Source: Saprospiraceae bacterium
Lineage (GTDB): Bacteria > Bacteroidota > Bacteroidia > Chitinophagales > Saprospiraceae
Length of the DNA stretch: 64,000 nucleotides
Assembly: GCA_028280415.1 (NCBI GenBank)
Contig: JANQLV010000023.1
Span: 124,001-188,000 of the forward strand
Direction: 5' to 3'
Shown here one piece after another: positions 43,285 through 53,116 of the stretch; within the stretch, counting starts at the first letter, position 1, and every line of letters begins with the position of its first letter. The position numbers were made by a program, and so were the translations under genes. Under the pieces are notes generated by a model. It was not told where the DNA came from and did no database searches. It saw only the letters and a list, made by a program, of their open reading frames with translations.

Positions 43285-45375
43285 GTGAAAATCAACAAGA
43301 CAGTCAAAAACATACTCCCGATACTCTTCATAATCATTGCATACTGGCCAATCAGTTGTATGCAGTTTACGATGAAGTACGATATGATGGATTGGTTCTT
43401 TCCAATGCGTTTTCTGGTAGGAGAGTGTTTACAAAATGCTACGCTTCCACTCTGGAACCCCTATACAAATCTAGGCTATCCGCTGCATACTGATCCGCAA
43501 AGCGGTGCTTTATATCCAATCACCTGGGTATTGGGTTATTGTTTCGGTTATACCGTTTATACGATTAACATTGAGTATGTTTTGCATCTGATTATTGGAT
43601 ATTATGCCATGAAGAAACTGGCGGAAACGCTGGGGATTTCATCCGAAACGGCCATCATTCTTGGCTTGAGTTATGCTTGCTGCGGTTTTTTCCTTGGCAA
43701 TGCCCAGCATCTGAGCTGGATCATTAGCGCCGCCTGGTTACCTTTTATTATGGCTTTTTATTTACAACTGATCAGACAAAACCACTGGCGACCAGCCCTT
43801 GCTTTATCCCTTTGTTGTACCATGTTGCTTACCGGGGGGTACCCCGCTTTCGCCATTACTGTTTTTTACCTAATAGGGATTGCATTTTTATCCACAATAA
43901 TTATCCAAATCCAAAGGCGTCAGTTCAAAAAGCTTAAAAAATTTATAGTATTAAATAGTTTATTCGGAGTAGCATTCGTTTTGCAAAGTCTGGTTTTTAT
44001 AAAAGAGTTTTTAAGCGCACGTCCTTTTCTCTTGCGTTCGGAAACACTAAGCCTGGCAGAAGTACAAGCTTTACCCTTTTCTCCGATCGCTTATCTTTCC
44101 TTTATTTTACCCTTTTCAACCGGGGGAAAGGCTGACTTCTTTAAGACAGACCCCTCTATGGCCAATGCTTATTTTGGAATTATTGCCTTTGTATTCTTGA
44201 TTGTGTTTTTATGGGAAAGACCAAGCGGAAAGACGATACTGCTCTGGCTTATGGCCATCTTCTTTCTACTGGTGGCTTTAGGCGATTATTTTATTTTAAG
44301 AGCTTTTCTATACGAATATATTCCTTTAATGAATTTGTTTCGATATCCGGCGCTCTTCAGGGTTTTTAGTTTAATCTGCTTATTACTGCTCTTTGGATTG
44401 TCTTTTGAAAAACTTCAAAAAGGGCAGTTCACAATAAGGATAAGAAACCAATTAATTTACCTCGGCTTTGCATTCCTTTTTCTGATTACAGGCTTGATAT
44501 TTTTCGCCTGGAGCAGAGGCTTTAATAACTTTCCACAAGCCTTTTCCGCCACCGGATTAATTGATTTCATTAACAAGAGTTCTACCGGTGAAATGGTATT
44601 GATACAGGGGCCTATCCAAATAGCACTACTGGGTATCTTTTTATTTGTTTTAATTTATAAAAAAGGAAATAATCGCATCAAATACATTACTTTTTTAATC
44701 TTGTTCGACCTTTTCCTATCGGTGCAATTAAATATTTTCATAACGGCCAGTTCGGAAGCGCCCCTGTCAGCACTTCAGCAAAAACTCAATGAAGTTCCGG
44801 ATGGTTTTCCCATTCCTGAGCAGCCAATCAGTACCCTTTCTCATCATGGCAATAAAGAGTATTACCCGATTTGGTACAATTTGAATATTCTAAAAAAGCA
44901 GATAGCGAATAACGGGTATAATAATTTCAAGTTCAAAGCCTACAGGGATTTTAAAGCGCGAGCAGATCATATGACTTTTTTAAATCACCACCTTTTGTAT
45001 CCCCTTGAATCTTTTAGCGATAGTTTGAATGAAAAATCTGGCCAAAAAGTAGAAATAACGGATTTTCAGCCTACCTGTATAAAAGCAAATCTCGATTTTC
45101 GAGAAAAGGGAGATCTGATTATGTTACAGTACTTTTATCCCGGCTGGCAAGTGAAAATTGACGGAAAGGAATTAAGCGCTTCTTCATACCTTGATTTTTT
45201 TCTCAAAGTACCGGTTCCAAAAGGAATACATCAAATAGAACTCTTTTATCATCCGAAAGGGATCATTCTCTATTTATTGCTGAGCGGTTTTTGCTTTGTG
45301 TTTACCTTGATCGTCTTATTGGTCGATAGATATAAAAATCCTAAACCTCTACATTATCCCGATCGTATATTTTAG
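43285..45375 (+). CDS. YfhO-like polytopic membrane protein
   Basis: This 696-residue protein has about twelve hydrophobic segments and a C-terminal soluble part with strands such as LIMLQYFYPGWQVKIDG, as seen in YfhO-type glycosyltransferase-C-like membrane proteins (GT-C). YfhO in Firmicutes helps glycosylate lipoteichoic acid, but the Bacteroidota relatives are uncharacterised; likely a membrane glycosyl transfer role is only a guess. The start is a GTG. The first segment includes WPISCMQFTMKYDMMDWFFPMR, typical of the family. Its 3' end overlaps the end of bshA (opposite strand) by 35 nt. Confidence 0.78.
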   Translation: MKINKTVKNILPILFIIIAYWPISCMQFTMKYDMMDWFFPMRFLVGECLQNATLPLWNPYTNLGYPLHTDPQSGALYPITWVLGYCFGYTVYTINIEYVLHLIIGYYAMKKLAETLGISSETAIILGLSYACCGFFLGNAQHLSWIISAAWLPFIMAFYLQLIRQNHWRPALALSLCCTMLLTGGYPAFAITVFYLIGIAFLSTIIIQIQRRQFKKLKKFIVLNSLFGVAFVLQSLVFIKEFLSARPFLLRSETLSLAEVQALPFSPIAYLSFILPFSTGGKADFFKTDPSMANAYFGIIAFVFLIVFLWERPSGKTILLWLMAIFFLLVALGDYFILRAFLYEYIPLMNLFRYPALFRVFSLICLLLLFGLSFEKLQKGQFTIRIRNQLIYLGFAFLFLITGLIFFAWSRGFNNFPQAFSATGLIDFINKSSTGEMVLIQGPIQIALLGIFLFVLIYKKGNNRIKYITFLILFDLFLSVQLNIFITASSEAPLSALQQKLNEVPDGFPIPEQPISTLSHHGNKEYYPIWYNLNILKKQIANNGYNNFKFKAYRDFKARADHMTFLNHHLLYPLESFSDSLNEKSGQKVEITDFQPTCIKANLDFREKGDLIMLQYFYPGWQVKIDGKELSASSYLDFFLKVPVPKGIHQIELFYHPKGIILYLLLSGFCFVFTLIVLLVDRYKNPKPLHYPDRIF

Positions 45376-46504
45376 TGGAAAGAATATACTCATAATACCT
45401 TTCGTAGTATGGAAGTACGTTTTCGATATCGAATTTTCGGGCCTGTTCAAGGGCATTTACTCTGAATTTATTTAAAATATCTTCATTTTCCAGCAATTGA
45501 ATAGCATTTGCTGCCATTTCATCAATATTCCCAACTTCGCTTAAAAATCCGGTCTCTCCGTGAATATTCACCTCGGGCAAACCTCCAATATTAGAGGAAA
45601 TAACCGGTACTTCACAAGCCATCGCCTCCAGGGCCGCCAGGCCAAAACTTTCGCTTTCAGAAGGCATGATAAACAAATCAGAAACAGCCAGTAATTCTTC
45701 AATGGCATCCTGCTTCCCTAGGAACCTTATCTCATCACAAAGTCCCATCTCCCGACAAAGGGCTTCGGCATTTTGTCGATCCGGGCCATCTCCAATTAAT
45801 AATAACTTCGAAGGTATTTTCTCATAGACCTGACTGAATATTTTAATAACATCCTGTACCCTTTTAACCTTTCTGAAATTGGAAGTATGTACCAAAATTC
45901 GCTCTCCGTTGGGTGCAATAGCTTTTTTAAAATGATCTTTGTTTACCTTTCGGAAACGCTCAAAGTCAATAAAATTATGGATGACTTCAATATCGTTATT
46001 AATATCAAAAAACTCATAGGTCTGCCGACGAAGATTTTCTGATACTGCCGTAACGCCATCGGATTTATTGATAGAAAAAGCAACGACAGGTGCAAAGGTT
46101 CGATTGCTTCCCACAAGTGTAATATCCGTACCATGAAGTGTCGTAACCGTCGGTACATAACGCCCTTCGGTCAACAGGATCTTTTTCGCCATATAGGCTA
46201 CTGTCGCATGAGGAATTGCATAGTGAACATGTAGCAAATCAAGATTTTCATACTTAACGACATCGACCAGTTTACTTGTCAAAGCAGTATCATAAGGCGG
46301 ATATTCAAAAAGCGGATAATCCGCCGAACGCACTTCATGATAGTATACATTTTCCTGAAAGCTCAGCAATCTCGCCGGTTGTCGATAGGTAATAAAGTGA
46401 ACCTTATGCCCTCTTCGAGCCAGGCCTTTGCCCAATTCCGTTGCAATAACACCACTGCCTCCATAGGTTGGATAACAAACAATTCCGATCTTCATGCTTT
46501 TCAT
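45341..46504 (-). CDS. bshA: N-acetyl-alpha-D-glucosaminyl L-malate synthase (bacillithiol synthesis)
   Basis: This 387-residue GT-B/GT4 glycosyltransferase joins UDP-GlcNAc and L-malate, the first step of bacillithiol synthesis. The start MKSMKIGIVCYPTYGGSGVIATELG closely matches known BshA openings, and the family motifs SESESFGLAALEAMACEVPVI and GLPEVNIHGETGFL are present. I prefer the start at 46504; a second Met three residues later is possible, and the longer frame to 46543 is not. bshB and bshC are not in the window. It is convergent with the YfhO-like gene, with a 35-nt overlap at the ends. Confidence 0.93.
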   Translation of the reverse strand: MKSMKIGIVCYPTYGGSGVIATELGKGLARRGHKVHFITYRQPARLLSFQENVYYHEVRSADYPLFEYPPYDTALTSKLVDVVKYENLDLLHVHYAIPHATVAYMAKKILLTEGRYVPTVTTLHGTDITLVGSNRTFAPVVAFSINKSDGVTAVSENLRRQTYEFFDINNDIEVIHNFIDFERFRKVNKDHFKKAIAPNGERILVHTSNFRKVKRVQDVIKIFSQVYEKIPSKLLLIGDGPDRQNAEALCREMGLCDEIRFLGKQDAIEELLAVSDLFIMPSESESFGLAALEAMACEVPVISSNIGGLPEVNIHGETGFLSEVGNIDEMAANAIQLLENEDILNKFRVNALEQARKFDIENVLPYYERYYEYILSTKIYDRDNVEV

Positions 46505-46601
46505 AAAAAACTCTTTTTGATGTCTCTCCAAAATTTCACGCAAAAATAATTCTGATGCTGCTAGATAAATATTTTTGCTTATAATTTATTCATTTTCGAA
46601 T

Positions 46602-46641
46602 AAAAAAGGCGTTACACCGTCCTCGAAGTAACACCTTTTTT
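46602..46641 (-). terminator. Terminator after the 1029-residue T9SS gene
   Basis: On the minus strand a 14-bp stem with one mismatch (46628-46641 with 46602-46615, 12-nt loop) ends in T6. It follows the stop of the T9SS gene by about 43 nt and separates it from bshA. Confidence 0.8.
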
Positions 46642-46684
46642 GGGATATTTGTTTTAAATATCCAGCTTGCTGTTCAAGCCTTTT

Positions 46685-49600
46685 TTAATTTGCCTTGATC
46701 AATTTAACAATCCGGGTTTGTTGTCCGGCAAAAATTCTTACAAAATATAGTCCTCCGGCTCTTCCGGAAAGGTCAAGGCTGTATTGTTGTGTACGAAGCC
46801 GCTCTTCGGGTGATTCGTAAATAATTCCGCCAAGGATATCCAGTACCTGAACCTTTACTTCCGTAGTCTGATTCAGTTCCAGTGAAAGTTCTGTCCATCC
46901 AGAAGTAGGATTCGGTGCGAGCAGTACTTCAGCAAATTGATCTTCTATTTCAGTGGTGCTGACAAAAATTCCTACAGTTACAGTCAATACATCTGTACAG
47001 GCATTGGCATCCGTTACAGTGACCGTATAATCGCCTTCGGCCAGCCCCGAAATCGTAGCTGTGTTTTCATCATTGCTCCATTCATAGCTGTAAGGACCTT
47101 CTCCCATTCCGGGATTAATGCTAATTGTCCCATCCTCTGCACCGGTTTCACTTACACCAATCACTTCCGCTACCAAGTCAAAACTTGGGGGGCAAATCTC
47201 TATCTCTACGGAGATCATCTGCTCGCAACCCAGTGCATCACTTATAGTTGCAGAATAAATACCCGCAGATAAATCGTTAGGCGCATTCGGATTATCCCAT
47301 ACAATAGAATAGGGCGCTGTTCCTTCAGTCGCTTCAATACTAATCGACCCATTTCCCGCTCCCGCGGATGATTCACTAACCGTTGTAATATTCAAGCCAA
47401 AATCCGCCGGACATCCAATAATATTAATATTATCCAGATCGATCCAATAATCACCTGTTCCCCAGGTTGCCAGAAAGCGAATTTTAATAAACTCTCCCGC
47501 ATAAGCATCCAGATCAACCAGGTTCGTAGTCATCACAACACTCGGAGTATGATTATCCATATCTACTGTCTGAACGGTTGTGTAATTCTGGCCGCAGTCA
47601 TTGGATATTTGTATTTCCAGCATATCTCCCTCGCCTAAAGTAGTAGGATTCGTACCAGCACTCCAATCCGTATAACGATAATCATAAGTGAGACTATCAC
47701 CGGGATTGATCGGGCCAATAACCGAGGTCGTTACTTCATAGTTTTGATCACCGCTATAGAGATTATCATAAATCACCACAGACACATTATTATGCCCGGC
47801 ATCAATGCCAAAATCACTAAATATCCATCCCTCGGGGAAAACGGCTGTTTCAAAATCCTCGGCAATTGGCAAATAATCCGGATCAACGGTTGTAAAAGTA
47901 TTTGAAGTCGTATCATTTAGCACGTTTAATTCGTCGGATAAATCTGTCCATGCTACGATTTCAAAATCTGCTCCAAGCATATTTGAGTTAAATGGCGTTG
48001 TGAAAGTATAGGTCTCGATCATTCCCGAGGCAACTGATAGCGCCCCTACATTTTCTGTAACAATGGGTTCGTCATTCACCTGATAGGATACCTCAAAACC
48101 CGTTTGTGTATCCGAACCTGCATTTCTGATTTCAATGGTCACCATATCCATTTCATCTCCGCATTCAAGGGTAGATGAATTGACAACACTCAAAGCCGAA
48201 AGATCATCGGCAAGAATCGGAGAAATAAAAATGTCATCAATACCGATACCATCGAAGAAATTCCCGTTAAAACTGGAGTCAAAAACAAATCGCAGTCTCA
48301 CCGTGGATTCCCCGGCCAATCCGATCAGGGTGTTTTCCGCATTGATCCAGCCATTAGAATTTCCGGCCCAAACATCTCCAAGACCTTCAATCGTATTTTC
48401 AAAATTATACCAATTGACACCTGTCCCTTGTTCACCCAGTTTGGTCCAGGTCATCCCGTCGTCGATGCTGTATTCCAGCCAGGCTCCATCCCAGAAAAGC
48501 TCTGTTTCATAATAAATCGAAAAGCTGACAAATGGGTCGGTGTTTAAATCAGAAAAATCCAGACAGGGAGACACGAGATAAGATATTTCCTGATTATTAT
48601 AAAAACCTTCGAGATTCGTTACATATGCATTATTGCCAGAAGCCGCCATATTGATCACAGCGCCATTGGGTTCTCCAAATTCCCAGGTACTATTTTCACC
48701 ATTCACTTCATCATTCAACCATCCGCCGTTCCAGGTTTCAAAGTCCATAAAATAAGCATAATCATCAATTACAGGAATGCTGGTCGTTCTAAAAAAGGAA
48801 GAATCATTGCTAATATCCGCATCATTGGCCAATTCTGTCCAGGCAGCGATTTCGTAATCCCCCGGAGTAGAAAAATCATAGGTGGTTTCGAATGCCAGGG
48901 TGACTGTACTATCGCTACTCAAAACTCCCGTATAAAAACCATCCAGTGGTTGAGCAACTCCGGCATCCATATTATTAACTGCATATTTAAAAGGAACCAG
49001 AGACTGGGGGTTAGCCCCAAAATTCTGTAAAGTAATTTCAATCATTTCCACTCCCAGGTCGCAGTCTGGCTCAGGAGTGCTGATATTTATAATCCCAACA
49101 TCTATCAGCCATCTCGTCTTAAATGAGGTTGGGCAATTGATACCACTGGTATCGCCATTTGCACAGGCCACTGATACATAAAACTCATAATCCGTATCCT
49201 CCGCTAAGCCTGTCAAATTTGCTGAATTGGTCGTGGAGGTAATAATAGTGCCTGTTCCCGGTAAAAATCCGGGAGGGCCATACTCAATGATATAGGTCCC
49301 CGTAGAATCCGAACTTGCCCAACTGACCTCCGTGTCGATCCCCCCAATATCGTCAACAAAAACAGAATCAATTCCGGGACAAGTAGCACAGGCGAAAATG
49401 GAGAATATCATTCCTTCTTCCGGAAACGGTCCATCGCTAAAAATTACCGCTCCTTCAGAATCCTGAATCTCATAAGTCACTTCATTCTGGAAAGCACCGG
49501 CTGTATAAGAAAATTTAACCAATTGATTCACTTCCGGCTCAATCACAAAGCTTGCATCACTTCCGTTAGCAATAGTGTAATCCGTAGAATCACCTTCAAT

Positions 49601-49774
49601 GATAACCGTAAGGATCGAACCGTTCCAACCGTCGCCAAAAGAATCGAATAAAGCCAGCGTATATTCACATTGACTCAGCCCCAGATTAATGGAAAACAGA
49701 AGTGCTAAAAAAGTCCCATAATATCTGATATTTATACTCAGAGGAAATGTTTTTTGTAAAAGTGTGTTAGACAT
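46685..49774 (-). CDS. Large T9SS type A sorting domain-containing adhesin-like protein
   Basis: This 1029-residue protein has a signal peptide (residues about 1-34), then a C-E-Y-T-L-A-L-F-D-S-F-G-D-G-W-N-G domain as in other Bacteroidota secreted proteins. A Fn3 domain follows (LTGLAEDTDYEFYVSVACANGD), then two CARDB-like and MAM-like blocks with ISPIL.. and SPCLDFSDL.. motifs, and two SprB-type repeats with GNGSISIEATEGTAPYSIVW and DGTISINPGMGEGPYSYEW. The last 80 residues are a type A sorting domain (LAPNPTSGWTELSLELNQ.. VYE..LSGRAGGLYFVRIFAG). It is probably a surface or secreted multi-domain adhesin. No catalytic motif is visible. Confidence 0.9.
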   Translation of the reverse strand: MSNTLLQKTFPLSINIRYYGTFLALLFSINLGLSQCEYTLALFDSFGDGWNGSILTVIIEGDSTDYTIANGSDASFVIEPEVNQLVKFSYTAGAFQNEVTYEIQDSEGAVIFSDGPFPEEGMIFSIFACATCPGIDSVFVDDIGGIDTEVSWASSDSTGTYIIEYGPPGFLPGTGTIITSTTNSANLTGLAEDTDYEFYVSVACANGDTSGINCPTSFKTRWLIDVGIINISTPEPDCDLGVEMIEITLQNFGANPQSLVPFKYAVNNMDAGVAQPLDGFYTGVLSSDSTVTLAFETTYDFSTPGDYEIAAWTELANDADISNDSSFFRTTSIPVIDDYAYFMDFETWNGGWLNDEVNGENSTWEFGEPNGAVINMAASGNNAYVTNLEGFYNNQEISYLVSPCLDFSDLNTDPFVSFSIYYETELFWDGAWLEYSIDDGMTWTKLGEQGTGVNWYNFENTIEGLGDVWAGNSNGWINAENTLIGLAGESTVRLRFVFDSSFNGNFFDGIGIDDIFISPILADDLSALSVVNSSTLECGDEMDMVTIEIRNAGSDTQTGFEVSYQVNDEPIVTENVGALSVASGMIETYTFTTPFNSNMLGADFEIVAWTDLSDELNVLNDTTSNTFTTVDPDYLPIAEDFETAVFPEGWIFSDFGIDAGHNNVSVVIYDNLYSGDQNYEVTTSVIGPINPGDSLTYDYRYTDWSAGTNPTTLGEGDMLEIQISNDCGQNYTTVQTVDMDNHTPSVVMTTNLVDLDAYAGEFIKIRFLATWGTGDYWIDLDNINIIGCPADFGLNITTVSESSAGAGNGSISIEATEGTAPYSIVWDNPNAPNDLSAGIYSATISDALGCEQMISVEIEICPPSFDLVAEVIGVSETGAEDGTISINPGMGEGPYSYEWSNDENTATISGLAEGDYTVTVTDANACTDVLTVTVGIFVSTTEIEDQFAEVLLAPNPTSGWTELSLELNQTTEVKVQVLDILGGIIYESPEERLRTQQYSLDLSGRAGGLYFVRIFAGQQTRIVKLIKAN

Positions 49775-50082
49775 AAAATAGATTTTTTTATAAACTAGGA
49801 TTTTATACGGAGAAACCGTTGAAATAGTTTTTATCCGCTAAAAATACATTTTACTAGACATTATTTTGACGAAATCACATTGTTTAAAGTTAAATGTCGT
49901 CTCAATATTGCCAGATTAGTTGTATTCCCGGTAAAGAGAAGGACGGATGTTCCGGGTTTTGTTTTTATGCAAACAAGGCAAGTTTGATTAAACAAAATAC
50001 CTCAAATCGTTGTTTAAACGTGGATATGTAAGGTTACAGCTTGTGTATCAACAGGTTATTATATAAAAATTCAATACTATCC
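49775..50082. other. Divergent intergenic region, T9SS gene and MerR regulator
   Basis: This gap of about 300 nt serves the divergent T9SS and MerR-like genes. It contains AT-rich tracts and a palindromic GTTTAAAC near 50013; two related TTGTTTAAA segments (about 49880 and 50011) could be binding sites for the MerR-like protein, but I cannot confirm it. Confidence 0.3.
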
Positions 50083-50967
50083 GTGGCTATTTATTCGATA
50101 AAAGATCTTGAAAAGCTTTGCGGCATAAAAGCTCATACGATTCGTATCTGGGAGCAACGCTACGGTATTATTAAGCCTGAACGGACCAGTACCAATATTC
50201 GCTATTATCAGGATAAAGATCTCAAATTACTTCTCAATATTGCTCTTTTAAATCGAAATGGGCTAAGAATTTCCAAAATTGCGAAAATGTCGGAAGACGA
50301 GATCGCAGAAAAAGTGGCTGCAATTGCCGAAGTGGACTTTGCCCACAGCACACAACTTGATGCGCTAACTATTTCGATGATTGAAATGGATGAGTACAAG
50401 TTTGATCGCATCATATCGACCAATATCCAGCAATTAGGTTTTGAGCAAACGATGTTGCAAGTTATTTACCCTTTTTTGGATAAACTGGGTGTTTTATGGC
50501 TGACGGGTTCTATCAATCCGGTTCAGGAAAGCTTTATGAGTTGCCTAATCCGGCAAAAAATTATCACCGCAATCGATAATGAGCCGTTCGCTTTGGGTAG
50601 AGACAATAAAAAGTTTCTAGTTTATTTACCAGAAGGTGAAAGTCAGGAGCTGAGCCTACTTTTTATGCATTATCTTTTGAAAGCCCGTAAGCATAAAGTT
50701 TATTACCTCGGTTTGAATATTTCCATAAACGACCTGGTAGATGCCTGCCAGATACACGAACCGGATTATATCTTTACGATGATTACAGAAACTTATTCTA
50801 AAAGCCCGGTGCAAAAATACGTTACGGAATTGTCTATGACGTTTTCAAATTGTGAGCTTTTGCTTTCCGGGTATCAGGTAGTTGCTCAAAACGTTCAGTC
50901 TTCCAGAAATGTTCGGATTTTAAAATCTCTTGATGATACAATTGCTTTCCTGGATCAAAATACTTAG
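50083..50967 (+). CDS. MerR family regulator with CarH-like B12-binding domain that lacks key residues
   Basis: This 294-residue protein (GTG start, VAIYSIKDLEKLCGIKAHTIRIWEQRYG) has an N-terminal MerR winged helix (residues 4-70) and a C-terminal part that follows the CarH/LitR layout (helical bundle, then a Rossmann-like B12-binding domain). In CarH the conserved W-x9-E-H becomes Trp139-x9-Glu149-Ser150 and the lower axial His of DxHxxG is a Gln (Gln188 in GESQELSL). It therefore probably does not bind cobalamin. An upstream TTG at 50041 is a weaker start. It may bind its own region. Light- or B12-independent MerR proteins of this form exist in Bacteroidota (from general knowledge). Confidence 0.83.
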   Translation: MAIYSIKDLEKLCGIKAHTIRIWEQRYGIIKPERTSTNIRYYQDKDLKLLLNIALLNRNGLRISKIAKMSEDEIAEKVAAIAEVDFAHSTQLDALTISMIEMDEYKFDRIISTNIQQLGFEQTMLQVIYPFLDKLGVLWLTGSINPVQESFMSCLIRQKIITAIDNEPFALGRDNKKFLVYLPEGESQELSLLFMHYLLKARKHKVYYLGLNISINDLVDACQIHEPDYIFTMITETYSKSPVQKYVTELSMTFSNCELLLSGYQVVAQNVQSSRNVRILKSLDDTIAFLDQNT

Positions 50968-51075
50968 ATAAGACTTTATTGAACCATCTTTTATAATCCA
51001 AACATTTTTACAAGCTTATTTTCTAAAATAATCTTTTTAAATATCCGTTTTTCTTCTTTCATAAATTAGAAGCCT

Positions 51076-51083
51076 TATTTTTG
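51076..51083 (+). promoter_or_regulatory. Bacteroidota -7 box upstream of the YceI gene
   Basis: TATTTTTG fits TAnnTTTG and lies 38 nt before the YceI start codon, giving a short leader. No exact -33 TTTG was found, only T-rich sequence. Confidence 0.5.
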
Positions 51084-51121
51084 CGCAAATTTCATTTTTT
51101 AATCAAACAAATCATCAAACA

Positions 51122-51778
51122 ATGAAACTATTGTCAAACATCATGATTGCCTTTCTAGCAATGAGCCTGATCGTTGCCTGTAAAAATACTCCTGAAGGGG
51201 AAAAAGCCGCAGTTGGAGACGCTAAGGAGGTAGCCAAAGCAGCAACAACGGCCAAAGTTTTTGCTGTGACTGGCGGAACAATTTACTGGACCGGTACGAA
51301 AGTGGGAGGAAGTCATAGTGGAACCTTTTCAATACCTAAGGGAACAATTAACACCGAAGGTGATAATATTACCAGTGGCAAATTTGGTATTGATATGACT
51401 TCAATAACCAATACTGATTTACCGGATGAAAAGAAAGGGGATCTGGTTGGCCACCTTTCTTCACCTGATTTTTTCGATGTTCAAAATCACCCGATCGGGA
51501 AGTTTGAAATTGTTTCTGTTGCACCTGCATCAGGCAGCGAAGAAACAACTCATAACATCACTGGCAATCTGACGTTAAAAGGAATTACCAAAAGTGTAAC
51601 GATCCCTGCTTTTGTCGTTTTGGCAGATAATTCTTTAACTGCTACTACTCCCAAGTTCACTATTAACCGAACGGATTGGGATATCAAATACGGTTCGGGA
51701 CTAATTGGTACAGCTGCAGATAAGATTATCCATGATGATGTATCTTTGAATTTAGAGATTAAGGCTGAGGCCAGATAA
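51122..51778 (+). CDS. YceI family lipoprotein
   Basis: This 218-residue protein has a lipoprotein signal (LIVAC, Cys20), a linker, and a YceI/lipocalin-like domain: strands starting GGTIYWTGTKVGGSHSGTF, then DMTSITNTDLPDEKKGDLVGHLSSPDFFDVQNHPIGKF, which is the family signature, and TINRTDWDIKYG near the end. YceI proteins bind isoprenoid or polyprenyl-like lipids in the periplasm. It is convergent with the HPF gene and shares a terminator. Confidence 0.9.
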   Translation: MKLLSNIMIAFLAMSLIVACKNTPEGEKAAVGDAKEVAKAATTAKVFAVTGGTIYWTGTKVGGSHSGTFSIPKGTINTEGDNITSGKFGIDMTSITNTDLPDEKKGDLVGHLSSPDFFDVQNHPIGKFEIVSVAPASGSEETTHNITGNLTLKGITKSVTIPAFVVLADNSLTATTPKFTINRTDWDIKYGSGLIGTAADKIIHDDVSLNLEIKAEAR

Positions 51779-51803
51779 TTTCGATACAGCGATATCATAA
51801 ATA

Positions 51804-51840
51804 AAGAAACCGGCCGTAAGTAAATTACAGCCGGTTTCTT
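51804..51840. terminator. Bidirectional terminator between yceI-like and hpf genes
   Basis: A 16-bp stem with one mismatch (51804-51819 with 51825-51840, 5-nt loop) is A-rich on the left and T-rich on the right, so it can stop both convergent transcripts. Confidence 0.8.
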
Positions 51841-51868
51841 ATTGTTTTTATACAAGATTTAACGGTCT

Positions 51869-52168
51869 TTAAGCTCTGCTTGCACGCTTTTCTTTTCTCT
51901 TAATAATTTGTCTTCTCAACTTTTCAGCACATTCTGCAATAGCTTTTTCGTGTGAATCTGCACTACTTTCGGCAAAAATATCTGGTCCGGGCATTCTGAG
52001 GGTTACTTCCGCTACTTTGTCTTCCGGAGCGACATTATCGCCTGTTTTCAGATAGACCTCCGCTTTGATCAATCGATCATTGAAAGTTACCAATTTGTTT
52101 AATTTCTTTGTAATCACTGATTCAAGGGAAGGCTTTACCTTCCACGGCGCTTCAATTTGGATTTCCAT
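51869..52168 (-). CDS. Ribosome hibernation promoting factor HPF/RaiA family
   Basis: The 99-residue product matches the short HPF/YfiA family that binds the small ribosome subunit in stationary phase. It starts with IQIEAPWKVKPSLESVITKKLNKL, then the beta strands IKAEVYLKTGD, KVAEVTLRMPG, and ends with the basic helix EKAIAECAEKLRRQIIKRKEKR. It lacks the C-terminal dimerisation domain of long HPF. It is monocistronic and convergent with yceI. Confidence 0.88.
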   Translation of the reverse strand: MEIQIEAPWKVKPSLESVITKKLNKLVTFNDRLIKAEVYLKTGDNVAPEDKVAEVTLRMPGPDIFAESSADSHEKAIAECAEKLRRQIIKRKEKRASRA

Positions 52169-52361
52169 ATGATACTTTGTTAAAGGTTATAAAAAATAAC
52201 AGTTTTCCAACCAAAAACGGTGGGATGTTATTATATGTTTTACCCTTTTAGATAAGCTTGCTTAGTTGTCAGATGAAAAACTTCAAAAATCAGTCCAGAA
52301 GAATTCTGAAATCCCAAAATTCAAACGCGATTATTTGGAGCTTAGTAAATTCAGGATTTAA

Positions 52362-53081
52362 TCAAGTAAGTAAATTTCCCTGTTCATCCCATTCGGCTAC
52401 AATATCCCGGGTTTCCTGCTTGATACATTTTGCCAGCCATTCTTCATCATAATCTACATCGTGTTCCTTGAGTACCTCTGCCGGCACACCATCCCAAACA
52501 GTTGGTAAGTTCCCCTTGTAGCCCAGATCATCTAGCCCTATACGGGTAGTATAATACCCCGTCAAAGTAAGATTGCGGATTAAATTAAAAAACTGGATGC
52601 CATGTGATAATTCCGGCTTTTCCTCTGCTTTATCCGGATAAGCAATATCATCCACTATTTGAATTTGCTGATCACTACTGGCTGATTTAAACACCGTATT
52701 AAAGCGCTTATTGGCTTCCGTATCCAGCCACATCAAGCCACCACGAAGCGGCATTTGATGACTCGGAAGATCTTTGACAATAAAATCAATAAAAGCAGGA
52801 ACTTCGGCATCCGTGGCAGAACCTGCACTAGCCGTAGCTGGTAATATGATATCACAAAGTACAGCTATCGTTTCCAGCTCATGCTCATTTAAAAAGTCGG
52901 CTTGCAAAACGCGTTGATCATGTTCCAGTTCTTTTGGCGTCCGTCCGTAAACCGGTAATTCGCCCTTTTGACCTGAATCTGCCTCTGTGGTATTCTGATC
53001 TGTTTTACATGCAACCGTTCCTAAAGTGGTGGTGGCAAAAGATCCTATCAACAGCGTTTTTAATGTATCTCTTCGATCCAT
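52362..53081 (-). CDS. Gluconate 2-dehydrogenase subunit 3 family protein (Tat lipoprotein)
   Basis: The 239-residue protein is the small subunit of a gluconate/glucose-type dehydrogenase. A Tat-like signal (DRRDTLKTLLIGSF) ends in a lipobox (TVAC, Cys25). The rest has the family pattern: AVLCDIILPATASAGSATDAEVPAFIDF, a conserved PLRGGLMWLD segment and TLTGYYTTRIG near the end. The small subunit usually carries the Tat signal and takes the GMC large subunit across the membrane with it. It lies 35 nt downstream of the GMC gene, so they form a transcription unit. The usual cytochrome c subunit is not adjacent. Confidence 0.88.
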   Translation of the reverse strand: MDRRDTLKTLLIGSFATTTLGTVACKTDQNTTEADSGQKGELPVYGRTPKELEHDQRVLQADFLNEHELETIAVLCDIILPATASAGSATDAEVPAFIDFIVKDLPSHQMPLRGGLMWLDTEANKRFNTVFKSASSDQQIQIVDDIAYPDKAEEKPELSHGIQFFNLIRNLTLTGYYTTRIGLDDLGYKGNLPTVWDGVPAEVLKEHDVDYDEEWLAKCIKQETRDIVAEWDEQGNLLT

Positions 53082-53116
53082 AATATTCTTTTTTTAAATC
53101 AGCCTTTACCCAAGCC

